Shown here piece after piece: positions 1 to 8,003 of a DNA stretch of 39,993 nucleotides; the first letter of the stretch is position 1, and each line of letters begins with the position of its first letter. Where the stretch lies: the NCBI GenBank assembly GCA_016218375.1, contig JACREG010000056.1:1-39993 (forward strand), given 5' to 3'. This DNA comes from Gammaproteobacteria bacterium. Its GTDB lineage: Bacteria > Pseudomonadota > Gammaproteobacteria > Thiohalobacterales > Thiohalobacteraceae. The translations under genes and the position numbers were made by a program. Below the pieces are notes generated by a model, which worked only from the letters and a program-made list of their open reading frames with translations, was not told the DNA's origin and made no database searches.

Positions 1-42
1 CAGAACGATCCCAAGGTCATCGAAGTCTATCTCGGTCATTGA
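1..42 (+). CDS. urtD: UrtD C-terminal end (urea/amide ABC transporter ATPase), partial
   Basis: The first 42 bases read in frame 1 as QNDPKVIEVYLGH followed by TGA. This matches the usual C-terminal tail of UrtD, the first of the two ATP-binding subunits of the urea-type branched-chain-family ABC transporter, which typically ends in a DPxVIEVYLG sequence. The stop lies 16 bases before urtE, as expected in a urtABCDE operon. Only 13 residues are present, so the call rests on this tail and on the urtE neighbour. Confidence 0.8.
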   Translation, partial: QNDPKVIEVYLGH

Positions 43-58
43 GCACTGGAGAAATTGT

Positions 59-748
59 ATGTTGCAAGTTTCCGATCTGACGGTGAGCTATGGCCAGAGT
101 GAAGTCATTCATGGCATAAATTTCACGGCCAACAAAAACGAAACCCTGGCGATCATGGGTCGTAACGGCATGGGCAAGACCACGCTGTTCAAATCGCTGA
201 TGGGCATCCTGCCGCTGGGCAAGGGCAGTATCAGCCTCGACGGCGATGAAGTGGGCGGTAAAGAGAGTTATCAGCGCGTGCACAGCGGCATCGCCTATGT
301 GCCGCAGGGACGCATGATCTTTCCGACCCTGACTGTGCAAGAGAACATCGAGACCGGTCTGGAGAAATCCAAGGACAAGCGCATCGATGACGACATCTTC
401 GCGCTGTTCCCGGTGCTGTGGGATATGCGCCGACGCAAGGGCGGAAACCTCTCCGGCGGCCAGCAGCAACAGCTCGCCATCGCGCGCGCGTTGGTTACCG
501 AACCGAAGGTGTTGCTGCTGGACGAGCCCACCGAGGGCATTCAGCCGTCCATCATCAAGGACATCGCCAATGTGCTGAACGAAATCCGCAAGCTGCGCGA
601 GATCACCATCATCGTGTCCGAGCAGGTGCTGTCGTTCACGCTGGCCATCGCCGACCGGCTGATCGTCATCGACAAGGGCCGCTTCATCCACGAGGACCTG
701 CGCGCGAACGTCGATACGGCGAAGATCAGCAAATATCTGTCGGTGTGA
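59..748 (+). CDS. urtE: Urea/short-chain amide ABC transporter ATP-binding protein UrtE
   Basis: A 229-residue ABC ATPase of the LivF/UrtE type that would energise uptake of urea or short-chain amides together with UrtD and the UrtBC permeases on the cytoplasmic face of the inner membrane. Visible motifs are Walker A GRNGMGKT (34-41), Q-loop VPQG (81-84), signature LSGGQ (131-135), Walker B VLLLDE (151-156), and the SEQ switch region near 187-189 where LivF-type proteins carry E/Q rather than the classical His. The EPTEGIQPSII segment after Walker B is typical of the family. The ATG at 59 has a GGAG ribosome binding site at 48-51. It follows the urtD tail and precedes amiE by 62 bases, which suggests that the transported substrate includes amides. 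LivF of an amino-acid transporter is the alternative, but the urtD tail argues for Urt. Confidence 0.9.
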   Translation: MLQVSDLTVSYGQSEVIHGINFTANKNETLAIMGRNGMGKTTLFKSLMGILPLGKGSISLDGDEVGGKESYQRVHSGIAYVPQGRMIFPTLTVQENIETGLEKSKDKRIDDDIFALFPVLWDMRRRKGGNLSGGQQQQLAIARALVTEPKVLLLDEPTEGIQPSIIKDIANVLNEIRKLREITIIVSEQVLSFTLAIADRLIVIDKGRFIHEDLRANVDTAKISKYLSV

Positions 749-810
749 CGCGCATCCTTAATTTGTGCAACCCAGGCTACATCAGAAATCGTTAAGAGGT
801 ATATCGAACA

Positions 811-1851
811 ATGAGACACGGTGATATTTCATCCAGCAAAGACTGCGTCGGCGTCGCGGTGGTCAACTACAAGATGCCGCGCCTGCACACCCAGGCCGAG
901 GTGCTGGACAACGCACGCAAGATCGCCGACATGATCGTCGGTATGAAGCAGTGTCTTCCGGGTATGGATCTGGTGATCTTTCCCGAATACAGCACCCACG
1001 GGATCATGTACGACGCCAAGGAGATGTACGAAACCGCGTCGACCGTGCCCGGCGACGAGACCGCGATTTTCGCCGAGGCCTGCCGCACGGCCAAGACTTG
1101 GGGCGTGTTTTCACTGACCGGCGAACGTCATGAGGAACATCCGCACAAGGCGCCGTACAACACGCTGATCCTGATGAACGACCAGGGCGAGATCGTGCAG
1201 AAGTACCGCAAGATAATGCCCTGGTGTCCGATCGAGGGTTGGTATCCGGGCGACAAGACCTATGTCAGCGACGGCCCGAAGGGTCTGAAGATAAGTCTTA
1301 TCATTTGCGACGACGGTAACTATCCGGAGATCTGGCGCGACTGTGCGATGCGCGGCGCGGAGTTGATCGTGCGTTGCCAGGGCTATATGTATCCGTCCAA
1401 GGATCAACAGGTGCTGGTCGCCAAGGCGATGGCCTTCATGAATAATTCCTACGTCGCGGTGGCCAATGCCTCCGGCTTCGATGGTGTGTATTCCTATTTC
1501 GGCCACTCGGCCATCATCGGCTTCGATGGCCGCACCTTCGGCGAGTGTGGCGAGGAGGACTACGGGATTCAGTACGCGGAGCTTTCGGTGTCCGCGATTC
1601 GCGATGCGCGCCGCAACGGTCAGTCGCAGAATCACTTGTTCAAGCTACTGCATCGGGGTTATACGGGCCTGATAAATTCCGGCGATGGCGAGCGTGGCGT
1701 GGCGGAATGCCCCTATGAGTTCTATCGCACCTGGATTGCCGATCCGGCACAGGCGCGCGCCAATGTCGAGGCGATCACGCGCCCGACCATTGGCACGGAT
1801 GAATGTCCTATCGAGGGGATTCCGAATCAGAAAACCGGCACGCATCGCTGA
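811..1851 (+). CDS. amiE: Aliphatic amidase AmiE
   Basis: A 346-residue nitrilase-superfamily enzyme that hydrolyses short aliphatic amides (acetamide, propionamide) to the carboxylic acid and ammonia in the cytoplasm. The length and numbering coincide with Pseudomonas AmiE: the catalytic Glu is E59 in FPEYS, Lys is K134 in YRKIMPW, Cys is C166 in IICDDGN, and the supporting E142 lies in PIEGW. The N-terminus [10 protein letters not shown] is the canonical AmiE start, so the ATG at 811 is secure. A purine-rich AAGAGG lies about 10 bases upstream. The gene directly follows urtE, pairing uptake with hydrolysis. The close relative formamidase AmiF shares the catalytic residues, but the N-terminus and length favour AmiE. 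Confidence 0.95.
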   Translation: MRHGDISSSKDCVGVAVVNYKMPRLHTQAEVLDNARKIADMIVGMKQCLPGMDLVIFPEYSTHGIMYDAKEMYETASTVPGDETAIFAEACRTAKTWGVFSLTGERHEEHPHKAPYNTLILMNDQGEIVQKYRKIMPWCPIEGWYPGDKTYVSDGPKGLKISLIICDDGNYPEIWRDCAMRGAELIVRCQGYMYPSKDQQVLVAKAMAFMNNSYVAVANASGFDGVYSYFGHSAIIGFDGRTFGECGEEDYGIQYAELSVSAIRDARRNGQSQNHLFKLLHRGYTGLINSGDGERGVAECPYEFYRTWIADPAQARANVEAITRPTIGTDECPIEGIPNQKTGTHR

Positions 1852-1879
1852 AACACGCGTACCGGTGATTGCGCTGCGA

Positions 1880-2116
1880 TCAGGCGAGTACGTCGAGCAG
1901 TGTGCCGATGGTTTCGTTGGCTTGATCGATGACCTTGGCGGATATTTCCACTTGTATCGCGTGCTGCTTGAGCGCCACCAGCGCTTCGGTCGCGGAGTTC
2001 GGATCGGACGATGATGCTTGTTCGGCGCTGGCGATGCTGGCGGCGCTTTCGCGCATGCCCTGCATGCCTTTCTGCACACCGAGCAGACCCAGGGCGGCGA
2101 CGGAATCGATTTTCAT
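1880..2116 (-). CDS. Miniature flagellar rod/hook-like protein (FlgE/FlgG terminal-helix type)
   Basis: A 78-residue protein that resembles the two terminal helices of flagellar rod/hook proteins joined without the central domains. The N-terminal part has a GMRESAASIASA segment, like the rod-protein start where hydrophobic positions alternate. The C-terminal part, EISAKVIDQANETIGTLLDVLA, resembles the FlgG/FlgE tail (ANxKVIxTxDEMLGTLLDI). Short proteins of this kind, around 80 residues, are annotated as FlgE-like in other proteobacteria, but their role is not established. The ATG at 2116 is preceded by AGAGGAAA. It lies 18 bases after the stop of the upstream minus-strand gene, so the two are probably co-transcribed. 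No other flagellar gene is in the window. Confidence 0.65.
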   Translation of the reverse strand: MKIDSVAALGLLGVQKGMQGMRESAASIASAEQASSSDPNSATEALVALKQHAIQVEISAKVIDQANETIGTLLDVLA

Positions 2117-2134
2117 GGGGTCTGGTTTCCTCTT

Positions 2135-2461
2135 TTAGACAAAGACGTCGAGCAATACGCCGACCATGAGATCCGCCGCCTTTGGGGGCGCTTCGGTCGG
2201 TGTTGCGGATTCGGTTGCGGTGGAACTTGCGGCAGCCTTGTGTCGGGTGTGCTGGCTGGCTGCGTGCGGATCGTGTTCGGTATTTCGCGCCACATGACGC
2301 TCGGCGCGGTGCTCGTCGTTATGGTGCGATTCCTGGGCCATGGCCTCGGACGGGTTGGGGGCGATGACGGGACGGCTGGATTCATGCGCCGGCGCGTGCG
2401 CGGGGTGCGGGGCTTCGTGGGTCGGTGCGACCATCGCCAATGGGCTGGGTGCAATGTTCAT
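2135..2461 (-). CDS. His/Pro/Ala-rich hypothetical protein upstream of the mini rod-like gene
   Basis: A 108-residue protein of low complexity, rich in His, Pro, Ala and Glu (for example HEAPHPAHAPAHESS and ESHHNDEHRAERH), ending in a short hydrophobic tail AADLMVGVLLDVFV. I do not recognise a domain. The C-terminal LMVGVLLDVFV echoes the TLLDVLA tail of the downstream 78-residue protein, so the two may share a terminal packing helix. There is no signal peptide. The His-rich middle could bind metal, but nothing shows this. The spacing of 18 bases to the next gene suggests one transcript. It is supported as a gene mainly by its position and start; base composition alone would not prove it. Confidence 0.55.
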   Translation of the reverse strand: MNIAPSPLAMVAPTHEAPHPAHAPAHESSRPVIAPNPSEAMAQESHHNDEHRAERHVARNTEHDPHAASQHTRHKAAASSTATESATPTEAPPKAADLMVGVLLDVFV

Positions 2462-2634
2462 GGACAGTTAACCTGCTGTAACTATTGCTAGTTTCAGTGC
2501 GCTGCCGGGGTCCGTCGCCGGCCGTGAACGTTCCAGTGTGCGCAAATCAGGTTCCCTCACCTTATATAACGGCGCTGCGGCGCCTGGTCTTGAGCGCCCG
2601 GCCTCCTCGGCCCGGGCGCGGAAGCCGTCCGCCG

Positions 2635-2663
2635 TTTCCGTGAACGGGCTTTGCCGCTATACT
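2635..2663 (+). promoter_or_regulatory. Putative sigma-70 promoter for cytochrome c5
   Basis: TATACT at 2658-2663 is a good -10 hexamer. The sequence 17 bases upstream, TTTCCG at 2635-2640, is a poor -35. Transcription would start near 2670, about 60 bases before the GTG of the cytochrome gene. The rest of the 267-base gap (2462-2728) holds GC-rich imperfect palindromes and no other gene I can support. Confidence 0.4.
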
Positions 2664-2728
2664 CCCCGCCCGATACGCAGGCCGAGGGTCTGCGCCATTC
2701 AGACCCAATGCACCGGAGATTTTCTACC

Positions 2729-3196
2729 GTGAGTCAGCAAGATAAATCCATGTTTACCACTTTCGCAGCCGTGCTGGGCTTCCTGGTTGTCCTGGCGGTC
2801 GTGTTCTATTTCATTGCGCATGCCGTGAGCGGTCGGGGCGGCGCCGGCGAGAATACCCAGGCGACCCAGGCCGCCGACGAGAACATCAAGCCGGTCGGCA
2901 GCGTCGAGGTGGCGGGTGCATCCAGTGCAGCGGGTGGTGCCGCGAGTGCTAGCCCGCGTTCGGGCGCCGATGTGTTCAACGGTGCCTGCATGGCCTGCCA
3001 TGCCACCGGTGCTGCCGGCGCGCCGAAGGTTGGCGACAAGGCCGCTTGGGCGCCGCGCATCGCGCAGGGCATGGACACGCTGGCGCAGCATGCGGTCGCC
3101 GGTATCCGCGCCATGCCGCCGCGCGGCACCTGCGCCGACTGTTCGGATGACGAACTGAAGGCCGCCGTGGAATATATGGTCGGCGAGAGCAAGTAA
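2729..3196 (+). CDS. Membrane-anchored cytochrome c5
   Basis: A 155-residue class I c-type cytochrome. The N-terminus MSQQDKSMFTTF is followed by one uncleaved transmembrane helix (about residues 11-31, LGFLVVLAVVFYFIAHA), a flexible Gly/Ala/Ser-rich linker, and one haem domain with the CMACH attachment motif. The distal ligand region is GIRAMPPRGTCADCSDDEL, whose extra Cys pair is the disulfide characteristic of cytochrome c5. It should carry electrons in the periplasm. I chose the GTG at 2729, which has GGAG 10 bases upstream and gives the usual cytochrome c5 N-terminus; an upstream in-frame ATG at 2651 overlaps the likely -10 region. A strong terminator follows directly. Pseudomonas CycB is the closest named comparison. 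Confidence 0.9.
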   Translation: MSQQDKSMFTTFAAVLGFLVVLAVVFYFIAHAVSGRGGAGENTQATQAADENIKPVGSVEVAGASSAAGGAASASPRSGADVFNGACMACHATGAAGAPKVGDKAAWAPRIAQGMDTLAQHAVAGIRAMPPRGTCADCSDDELKAAVEYMVGESK

Positions 3197-3215
3197 ACCG
3201 TTTATTGTTACAACA

Positions 3216-3252
3216 GGCCGCGCCCCGTATCCAATCGGGGCGCGGCCTTTTT
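3216..3252 (+). terminator. Rho-independent terminator after cytochrome c5
   Basis: A perfect 12-bp GC-rich stem (3216-3227 with 3236-3247), an 8-base loop, and then TTTTT at 3248-3252. It lies 20 bases after the cytochrome stop. There is no T tract on the minus-strand side, so it would not serve the convergent rep gene well. Confidence 0.92.
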
Positions 3253-3255
3253 GTG

Positions 3256-5256
3256 TCAGGTCAGCATGCCGCGCAGATTCGCCAAGTGTGCGCGACCGCG
3301 TTGCTGACGTTCCTCGGGATCGGTCGGGCCGCTGCGGTTTTCCCAGTGCAGATCGTCGAGCGGTAATTCGTTGAGAAAGCGGCTGGGTTCGCAGGACTCC
3401 CACTCGCGCGCGCGTTTGCGCCGGTTGCAATAACTGAAACTCAGCGTCTTCTGCGCGCGGGTGATGCCGACATAGGCGAGCCGGCGTTCTTCGTCGAAGT
3501 TGTCCGCTTCCACGCTGGAACGGTGCGGCAGAATGCCTTCTTCCACGCCGACCAGGAATACATGCGGGAACTCCAAGCCCTTGGCAGCGTGTAAGGTCAT
3601 CAAGTGCACGCAATTGCCGCCGGCCTCGTCCTTGTCGCGATCCAAGATGTCCATCAGGCTCATGCGCGTGACCAGATCGCTCAAGCCCACGTCGCCGCCG
3701 ATCTGTTCGGCCATCTGTTCCAGCCAGCCGAGGAGATCGTCGACGTTTTGCATGCGTCGCGCCGCTTCGTCGGGATCGCGAGTACTGTTCTCCAGCCACG
3801 GCATGTAGTCGATGTCGTTGAGCAGTTCCTTGAACAGCGCGACCGGATTGCCGCGTTTGGCGCGGTCGGCGAAATCTACTACCCATTGCCCGAACTCCTG
3901 CACGCGCGACAGTGCACGGCCGCTCAGGTGTTGTTCCAATCCCAGTTCGAACGTGGCAGCCAGCAGGCTGACACCGCGCTCGCCGGCATAGGCGCCGAGT
4001 TTTTCCAGCGTGCCCGGGCCGATCTCGCGGCGCGGCGTGTTGACCACGCGCAGGAAGGCGCGGTCGTCGTCTTCGTTGACCAGCAGGCGCAGATAGGCGA
4101 CCAGATCCTTGATCTCGGCGTAGTCGAAGAACGACATGCCGCCCGAGAGATGATAAGGAATACGGTGTTCGCGCAGGATTTTCTCGAACGGACGCGATTG
4201 ATGATTGCCGCGGTAGAGAATGGCGAAATCGCCGTCGGGGCTGCTGTGGGTGAATTTGTGATGCAGCAATTCCGAGACAACGCGCTCCGCCTCGTGCTCG
4301 GGGTCGCGGCAAGGTAACACGCGCAAGGCGGTGCCGTAACCGAGTTCGCTCCAGAGTTTTTTCTCGAATGCGTGCGGGTTGTTGGCGATGAGTTGGTTGG
4401 CGCATTTGAGAATGCAGCCGGTGGAGCGGTAATTCTGTTCCAGCTTGACGACCTTGAGGCGCGGATAGTCTTCCTGCAAGCGTTGCAGGTTTTCCGGGCG
4501 CGCGCCGCGCCAAGTGTAGATGGACTGATCGTCGTCGCCCACGGCGGTGAACATACCGAGTCGGCCAACCAGCAATTTCACCAGTTCGTATTGAGCGCCG
4601 TTGGTGTCCTGGTATTCGTCGACCAATAAATGTCGGATGCGTTCCTGCCAACGCTCGCGGACCTCGACGTCGTTGGCGAGCAGCGTGACCGGCGCGAGGA
4701 TCAGATCGTCGAAGTCGAAGGCATTATAGGCCTTGAGATGGCGCTGGTATTCCTCGTAGATGCGCGCAATGGCGACGTCGATATCGTTGTCGGCCGAAGT
4801 CAGCGCGTTCGCCGGTAGCAGCAGATCGTTCTTCCATTCCGAAATGCGCCAGCGCGCCTTGTCCGGGTCCAGGCCGATGCGCGCCTTGGCGATGAGCTCG
4901 TTGACGAGATGGCCGCTGTCCTGGCTGTCGAAAATGGAAAAGCCGGCCTTGAAGCCCAGGTGCTTGTGTTCGCGGCGCAGAATGTTCAGGCCGAGCGTGT
5001 GAAACGTGGAAACGCTGAGACCTTTGCTTTGATCGCGCGGCAACAGCGCGGAGACGCGCTCGCGCATTTCGCGCGCGGCCTTGTTGGTGAACGTCACCGC
5101 GGTGATGTGCGCGGCATTCATGCCCAGCGTGCGCACCAAGTGTGCGATTTTCTGCGTGATGACGCGCGTCTTGCCGCTGCCGGCGCCGGCTAACACCAAC
5201 AACGGACCGTCGACGTGCTGGACTGCCGCACGCTGGCGGGGATTGAGATCGGACAC
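3256..5256 (-). CDS. rep: ATP-dependent DNA helicase Rep
   Basis: A UvrD/Rep-type superfamily 1A 3'-5' helicase of about 666 residues (E. coli Rep has 673). It helps replication forks pass obstacles and works with PriC/PriA-dependent restart. Motifs in order are Walker A AGAGSGKT near residue 25, motif Ia FTNKAAREM, motif II DEYQDTN, motif III GDDDQSIYTWRGA, motif IV QNYRST, motif V TLHAAKGLEF and motif VI VGITRAQ. The GDDDQSIY and YNAFDFDDLI segments are Rep-like. The open frame extends upstream to 5340, but the GTG at 5256 gives a start SDLNPRQRAAV that aligns with MRLNPGQQQAV of Rep, so I used it. The ribosome binding site there is weak. It is transcribed toward the convergent cytochrome c5 gene. 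Confidence 0.95.
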   Translation of the reverse strand: MSDLNPRQRAAVQHVDGPLLVLAGAGSGKTRVITQKIAHLVRTLGMNAAHITAVTFTNKAAREMRERVSALLPRDQSKGLSVSTFHTLGLNILRREHKHLGFKAGFSIFDSQDSGHLVNELIAKARIGLDPDKARWRISEWKNDLLLPANALTSADNDIDVAIARIYEEYQRHLKAYNAFDFDDLILAPVTLLANDVEVRERWQERIRHLLVDEYQDTNGAQYELVKLLVGRLGMFTAVGDDDQSIYTWRGARPENLQRLQEDYPRLKVVKLEQNYRSTGCILKCANQLIANNPHAFEKKLWSELGYGTALRVLPCRDPEHEAERVVSELLHHKFTHSSPDGDFAILYRGNHQSRPFEKILREHRIPYHLSGGMSFFDYAEIKDLVAYLRLLVNEDDDRAFLRVVNTPRREIGPGTLEKLGAYAGERGVSLLAATFELGLEQHLSGRALSRVQEFGQWVVDFADRAKRGNPVALFKELLNDIDYMPWLENSTRDPDEAARRMQNVDDLLGWLEQMAEQIGGDVGLSDLVTRMSLMDILDRDKDEAGGNCVHLMTLHAAKGLEFPHVFLVGVEEGILPHRSSVEADNFDEERRLAYVGITRAQKTLSFSYCNRRKRAREWESCEPSRFLNELPLDDLHWENRSGPTDPEERQQRGRAHLANLRGMLT

Positions 5257-5406
5257 GCTGATAACCGCTCGCGGTGGATGGATACGTCGCGAGGATTCTA
5301 CTCGGCCTGGGCCGAAGCGGATATCTTGACCGGCGCGCAAATTGGCGATAGCGGGGATGGGCGGAAGAAGGGCCTGTTCCGCACCTGCGTGTTGAAGCCA
5401 TTGTTT

Positions 5407-6909
5407 CTACTGCACTGGCCGATCCAGGTTGCGATAGCCCATGGCCTCGCCGAGGTGTTGTGCGCCGATACATTCCGCGGCGTCGAGATCGGCGATGGTC
5501 CGCGCCACGCGCAAGATGCGGTGATAGGCGCGCGCCGACAGGTTCAGGCGTTCCAGGGCATGGCGCAGCAACGTCTGTTCGCTGGGTTGCAGATAACAGT
5601 TGCGATCGAGATCGACGCCGCTCAAACGGGCATTGCACATGCCCTGGCGTTGCTGCTGCACGCTGCGCGCGACACATACGCGCGCACGCACCGCGGCACT
5701 GGTTTCGCCCGGCGCGCCTTGCAGTTCGCGCGGCGGCAGACGCGGCACTTCGACTTGCAGATCGATGCGATCCAGCAGCGGCCCGGAGATGCGCTGGCGA
5801 TAGCGCTGAATCTGATCGGGTGAGCAGCGGCAGCGTCCCGAAGAATCGCCGAGATAACCGCAGGGGCAGGGATTCATCGCCGCGATCAATTGAAAACGCG
5901 CGGGGAATTCCGCCTGACGCGCGGCGCGCGAAATGGTGATCTGCCCGGTCTCCAAGGGTTCGCGCAGCACTTCCAGCACTTTGCGGTCGAATTCCGGCAG
6001 TTCGTCCAGGAACAACACGCCGTGATGCGCGAGCGAGATTTCGCCGGGACGCGGATGCGAACCGCCGCCGACCAGTGCGACCGCCGAGGCGGTGTGATGC
6101 GGTGCGCGATAGGGGCGTCGTCGCCAGTGTTCGGGTTTGAAACCCTGCGCGCTGATCGAGGCGATGGCGGCGGCTTCCAAGGCCTCGCTGTCGTTCATCG
6201 GCGGCAAGATGCCCGGCAGGCGACTGGCCAATAGACTTTTGCCGGTGCCGGGCGGACCGGCGAACAACAGGCTGTGGCCGCCGGCCGCGGCGATTTCCAA
6301 GGCGCGTCGCGCGCGCGTTTGACCGCGTACTTCGGTGAGATCGCGGGCCTCGGGTGTTGCGTGAGACGAATCGAAACGCTGCGCCGTCGGCAGGGGTGCG
6401 CGGGTGTTCAAATGCAGCGCGACTTCGAGCAGATGTCCGGCGGCGAGCGCTTGTTGGGTGTCGAGCAAAGCCGCTTCGGCGAGATTGGCTAGCGGCACGA
6501 TCAGGCGTCGCCCGGCCGTGGCGGCGGCGATACCGGCCGGCAATGCGCCGCTGATTGGTCGTAGATCGCCGGACAAGGCGAGTTCGCCGATGAATTCATA
6601 GTCGGCGAGATGATCCAGCGCGACTTGTCCCGAGGCGGCGAGAATGCCGAGCGCAATCGGCAAATCGAAACGCCCGCCGTCCTTGGGCAGATCGGCGGGG
6701 GCGAGGTTGATGGTGATGCGTCGGGCGGGGAATTCGAAACGGCTGTTGAGCAGCGCACCGCGCACGCGGTCTTTGCTTTCTTTGACCGCGGTTTCCGGCA
6801 AGCCGACGATGGACAGTCCGGGCAGACCGTTGCCGAGATGCACTTCGACGGTGACGAGCGGTGCCGCGATGCCCAGTTGAGCGCGGCTATAGACGACGGC
6901 GAGACTCAT
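5407..6909 (-). CDS. comM: YifB/ComM family Mg-chelatase-like AAA+ ATPase
   Basis: A 500-residue protein with an N-terminal Lon-substrate-like domain (about 1-170), a AAA+ core, and the C-terminal Mg-chelatase domain. Walker A is GPPGTGKS (218-225) and Walker B is [12 protein letters not shown] cysteine cluster [15 protein letters not shown] lies near residue 360. ComM of this family is a hexameric helicase that promotes branch migration during natural transformation in Vibrio and Acinetobacter. The ATG at 6909 has AAGGAT about 7 bases upstream and yields the family N-terminus [13 protein letters not shown]. The frame remains open to 6945, but those residues are not family-like. It sits next to ubiK, glnK and amtB, an arrangement also seen in Pseudomonas. 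Confidence 0.93.
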   Translation of the reverse strand: MSLAVVYSRAQLGIAAPLVTVEVHLGNGLPGLSIVGLPETAVKESKDRVRGALLNSRFEFPARRITINLAPADLPKDGGRFDLPIALGILAASGQVALDHLADYEFIGELALSGDLRPISGALPAGIAAATAGRRLIVPLANLAEAALLDTQQALAAGHLLEVALHLNTRAPLPTAQRFDSSHATPEARDLTEVRGQTRARRALEIAAAGGHSLLFAGPPGTGKSLLASRLPGILPPMNDSEALEAAAIASISAQGFKPEHWRRRPYRAPHHTASAVALVGGGSHPRPGEISLAHHGVLFLDELPEFDRKVLEVLREPLETGQITISRAARQAEFPARFQLIAAMNPCPCGYLGDSSGRCRCSPDQIQRYRQRISGPLLDRIDLQVEVPRLPPRELQGAPGETSAAVRARVCVARSVQQQRQGMCNARLSGVDLDRNCYLQPSEQTLLRHALERLNLSARAYHRILRVARTIADLDAAECIGAQHLGEAMGYRNLDRPVQ

Positions 6910-6970
6910 CGTTCCGATCCTTGGAGGCAATAAAATGCGGACCATCCCGGTCCGCCCGACTCGCGGCTTG

Positions 6971-7273
6971 CTAGCCGCCGTTCATGTCCTGATCGTCGCC
7001 GTATTGCGCATCGGGCGACGCTGCCTTGCCGAGAATCCGCGCTTCGAGTTGGGCGACCCGCTGGTTCAGCGCATCGACCTGGGCACGCGTGCGCGCAAGC
7101 ACCTTGGCCTGCACCTCGAATTCTTCGCGCGTCACCAAATCCAACCGATTCAACGCGGCCTGCACGGCGGCACGCACATTCCGGTCGACATCCTGCTGTA
7201 GCACGCGCGCGCCCTCCGGCAGGGCGGCGTGCAGGCGTTGGGCGAGGTCATCGAAGAATTTTGGATCGAGCAT
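6971..7273 (-). CDS. ubiK: Ubiquinone biosynthesis accessory factor UbiK (YqiC/BMFP family)
   Basis: A 100-residue acidic, coiled-coil-forming protein that matches UbiK along its whole length. The start [21 protein letters not shown] corresponds to the E. coli [20 protein letters not shown] segment, and [23 protein letters not shown] matches the conserved [20 protein letters not shown] block. UbiK assists the ubiquinone-biosynthesis complex together with UbiJ. The ATG at 7273 is chosen over an ATG at 7282 because it gives the family start. The C-terminal tail ([16 protein letters not shown]) is acidic and probably disordered. The gene is divergent from glnK and 61 bases upstream of comM in the same direction. 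Confidence 0.92.
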   Translation of the reverse strand: MLDPKFFDDLAQRLHAALPEGARVLQQDVDRNVRAAVQAALNRLDLVTREEFEVQAKVLARTRAQVDALNQRVAQLEARILGKAASPDAQYGDDQDMNGG

Positions 7274-7354
7274 GCCGCGCACTCTAACGCAGGGGTGGCG
7301 TTACGGTCCAGCCACGGCGGGTGGCGCACCAAGACAGCGCAGAATCGCAGGGCA

Positions 7355-7384
7355 TGCACCATGGAGTTTCACCGTTCTGGTGCG
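7355..7384 (+). promoter_or_regulatory. Two NtrC-type enhancer sites upstream of glnK
   Basis: TTCACCGTTCTGGTGCG at 7368-7384 matches the NtrC dyad TGCACC-N5-GGTGCA except at two outer positions. Immediately upstream and slightly overlapping, TGCACCATGGAGTTTCA at 7355-7371 has a perfect left half and a degenerate right half. The centre of the better site lies about 72 bases before the -24 element at 7448, near -100 relative to the expected start, which is the usual enhancer distance for sigma-54 promoters. The gap 7283-7642 holds no gene. Confidence 0.75.
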
Positions 7385-7446
7385 CAAAACCGGAACAGCG
7401 CGGAGTGAAATCGCATAACGATATGTTTTAAGTGAATAAACCAATC

Positions 7447-7462
7447 TGGCATAGGAACTGCT
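7447..7462 (+). promoter_or_regulatory. Sigma-54 promoter of glnK-amtB
   Basis: TGGCATAGGAACTGCT matches the -24/-12 consensus TGGCACR-N4-TTGCW at both invariant dinucleotides: GG at 7448-7449 and GC at 7460-7461, with correct spacing. Transcription would begin near 7473, leaving a leader of about 170 bases before glnK. Together with the NtrC-type sites this predicts induction under nitrogen limitation. Confidence 0.82.
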
Positions 7463-7552
7463 ATGAGGCATACACGGTCTGGAACTGTCGCGCGGGCGTG
7501 TGTGCGGCAAGACTGGATTTCCCGTTTATCGATAACAGTGGATGTTGAGTGA

Positions 7553-7981
<429 letters not shown>

Positions 7982-8003
7982 GAGAAAGAGAGGAGAGATC
8001 GTC

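Noticed and set aside
2651-2728. Upstream ATG at 2651 as the start of cytochrome c5
   Set aside because: The extra 26 residues are not family-like and the ATG overlaps a likely -10 hexamer, while the GTG at 2729 has a GGAG ribosome binding site.
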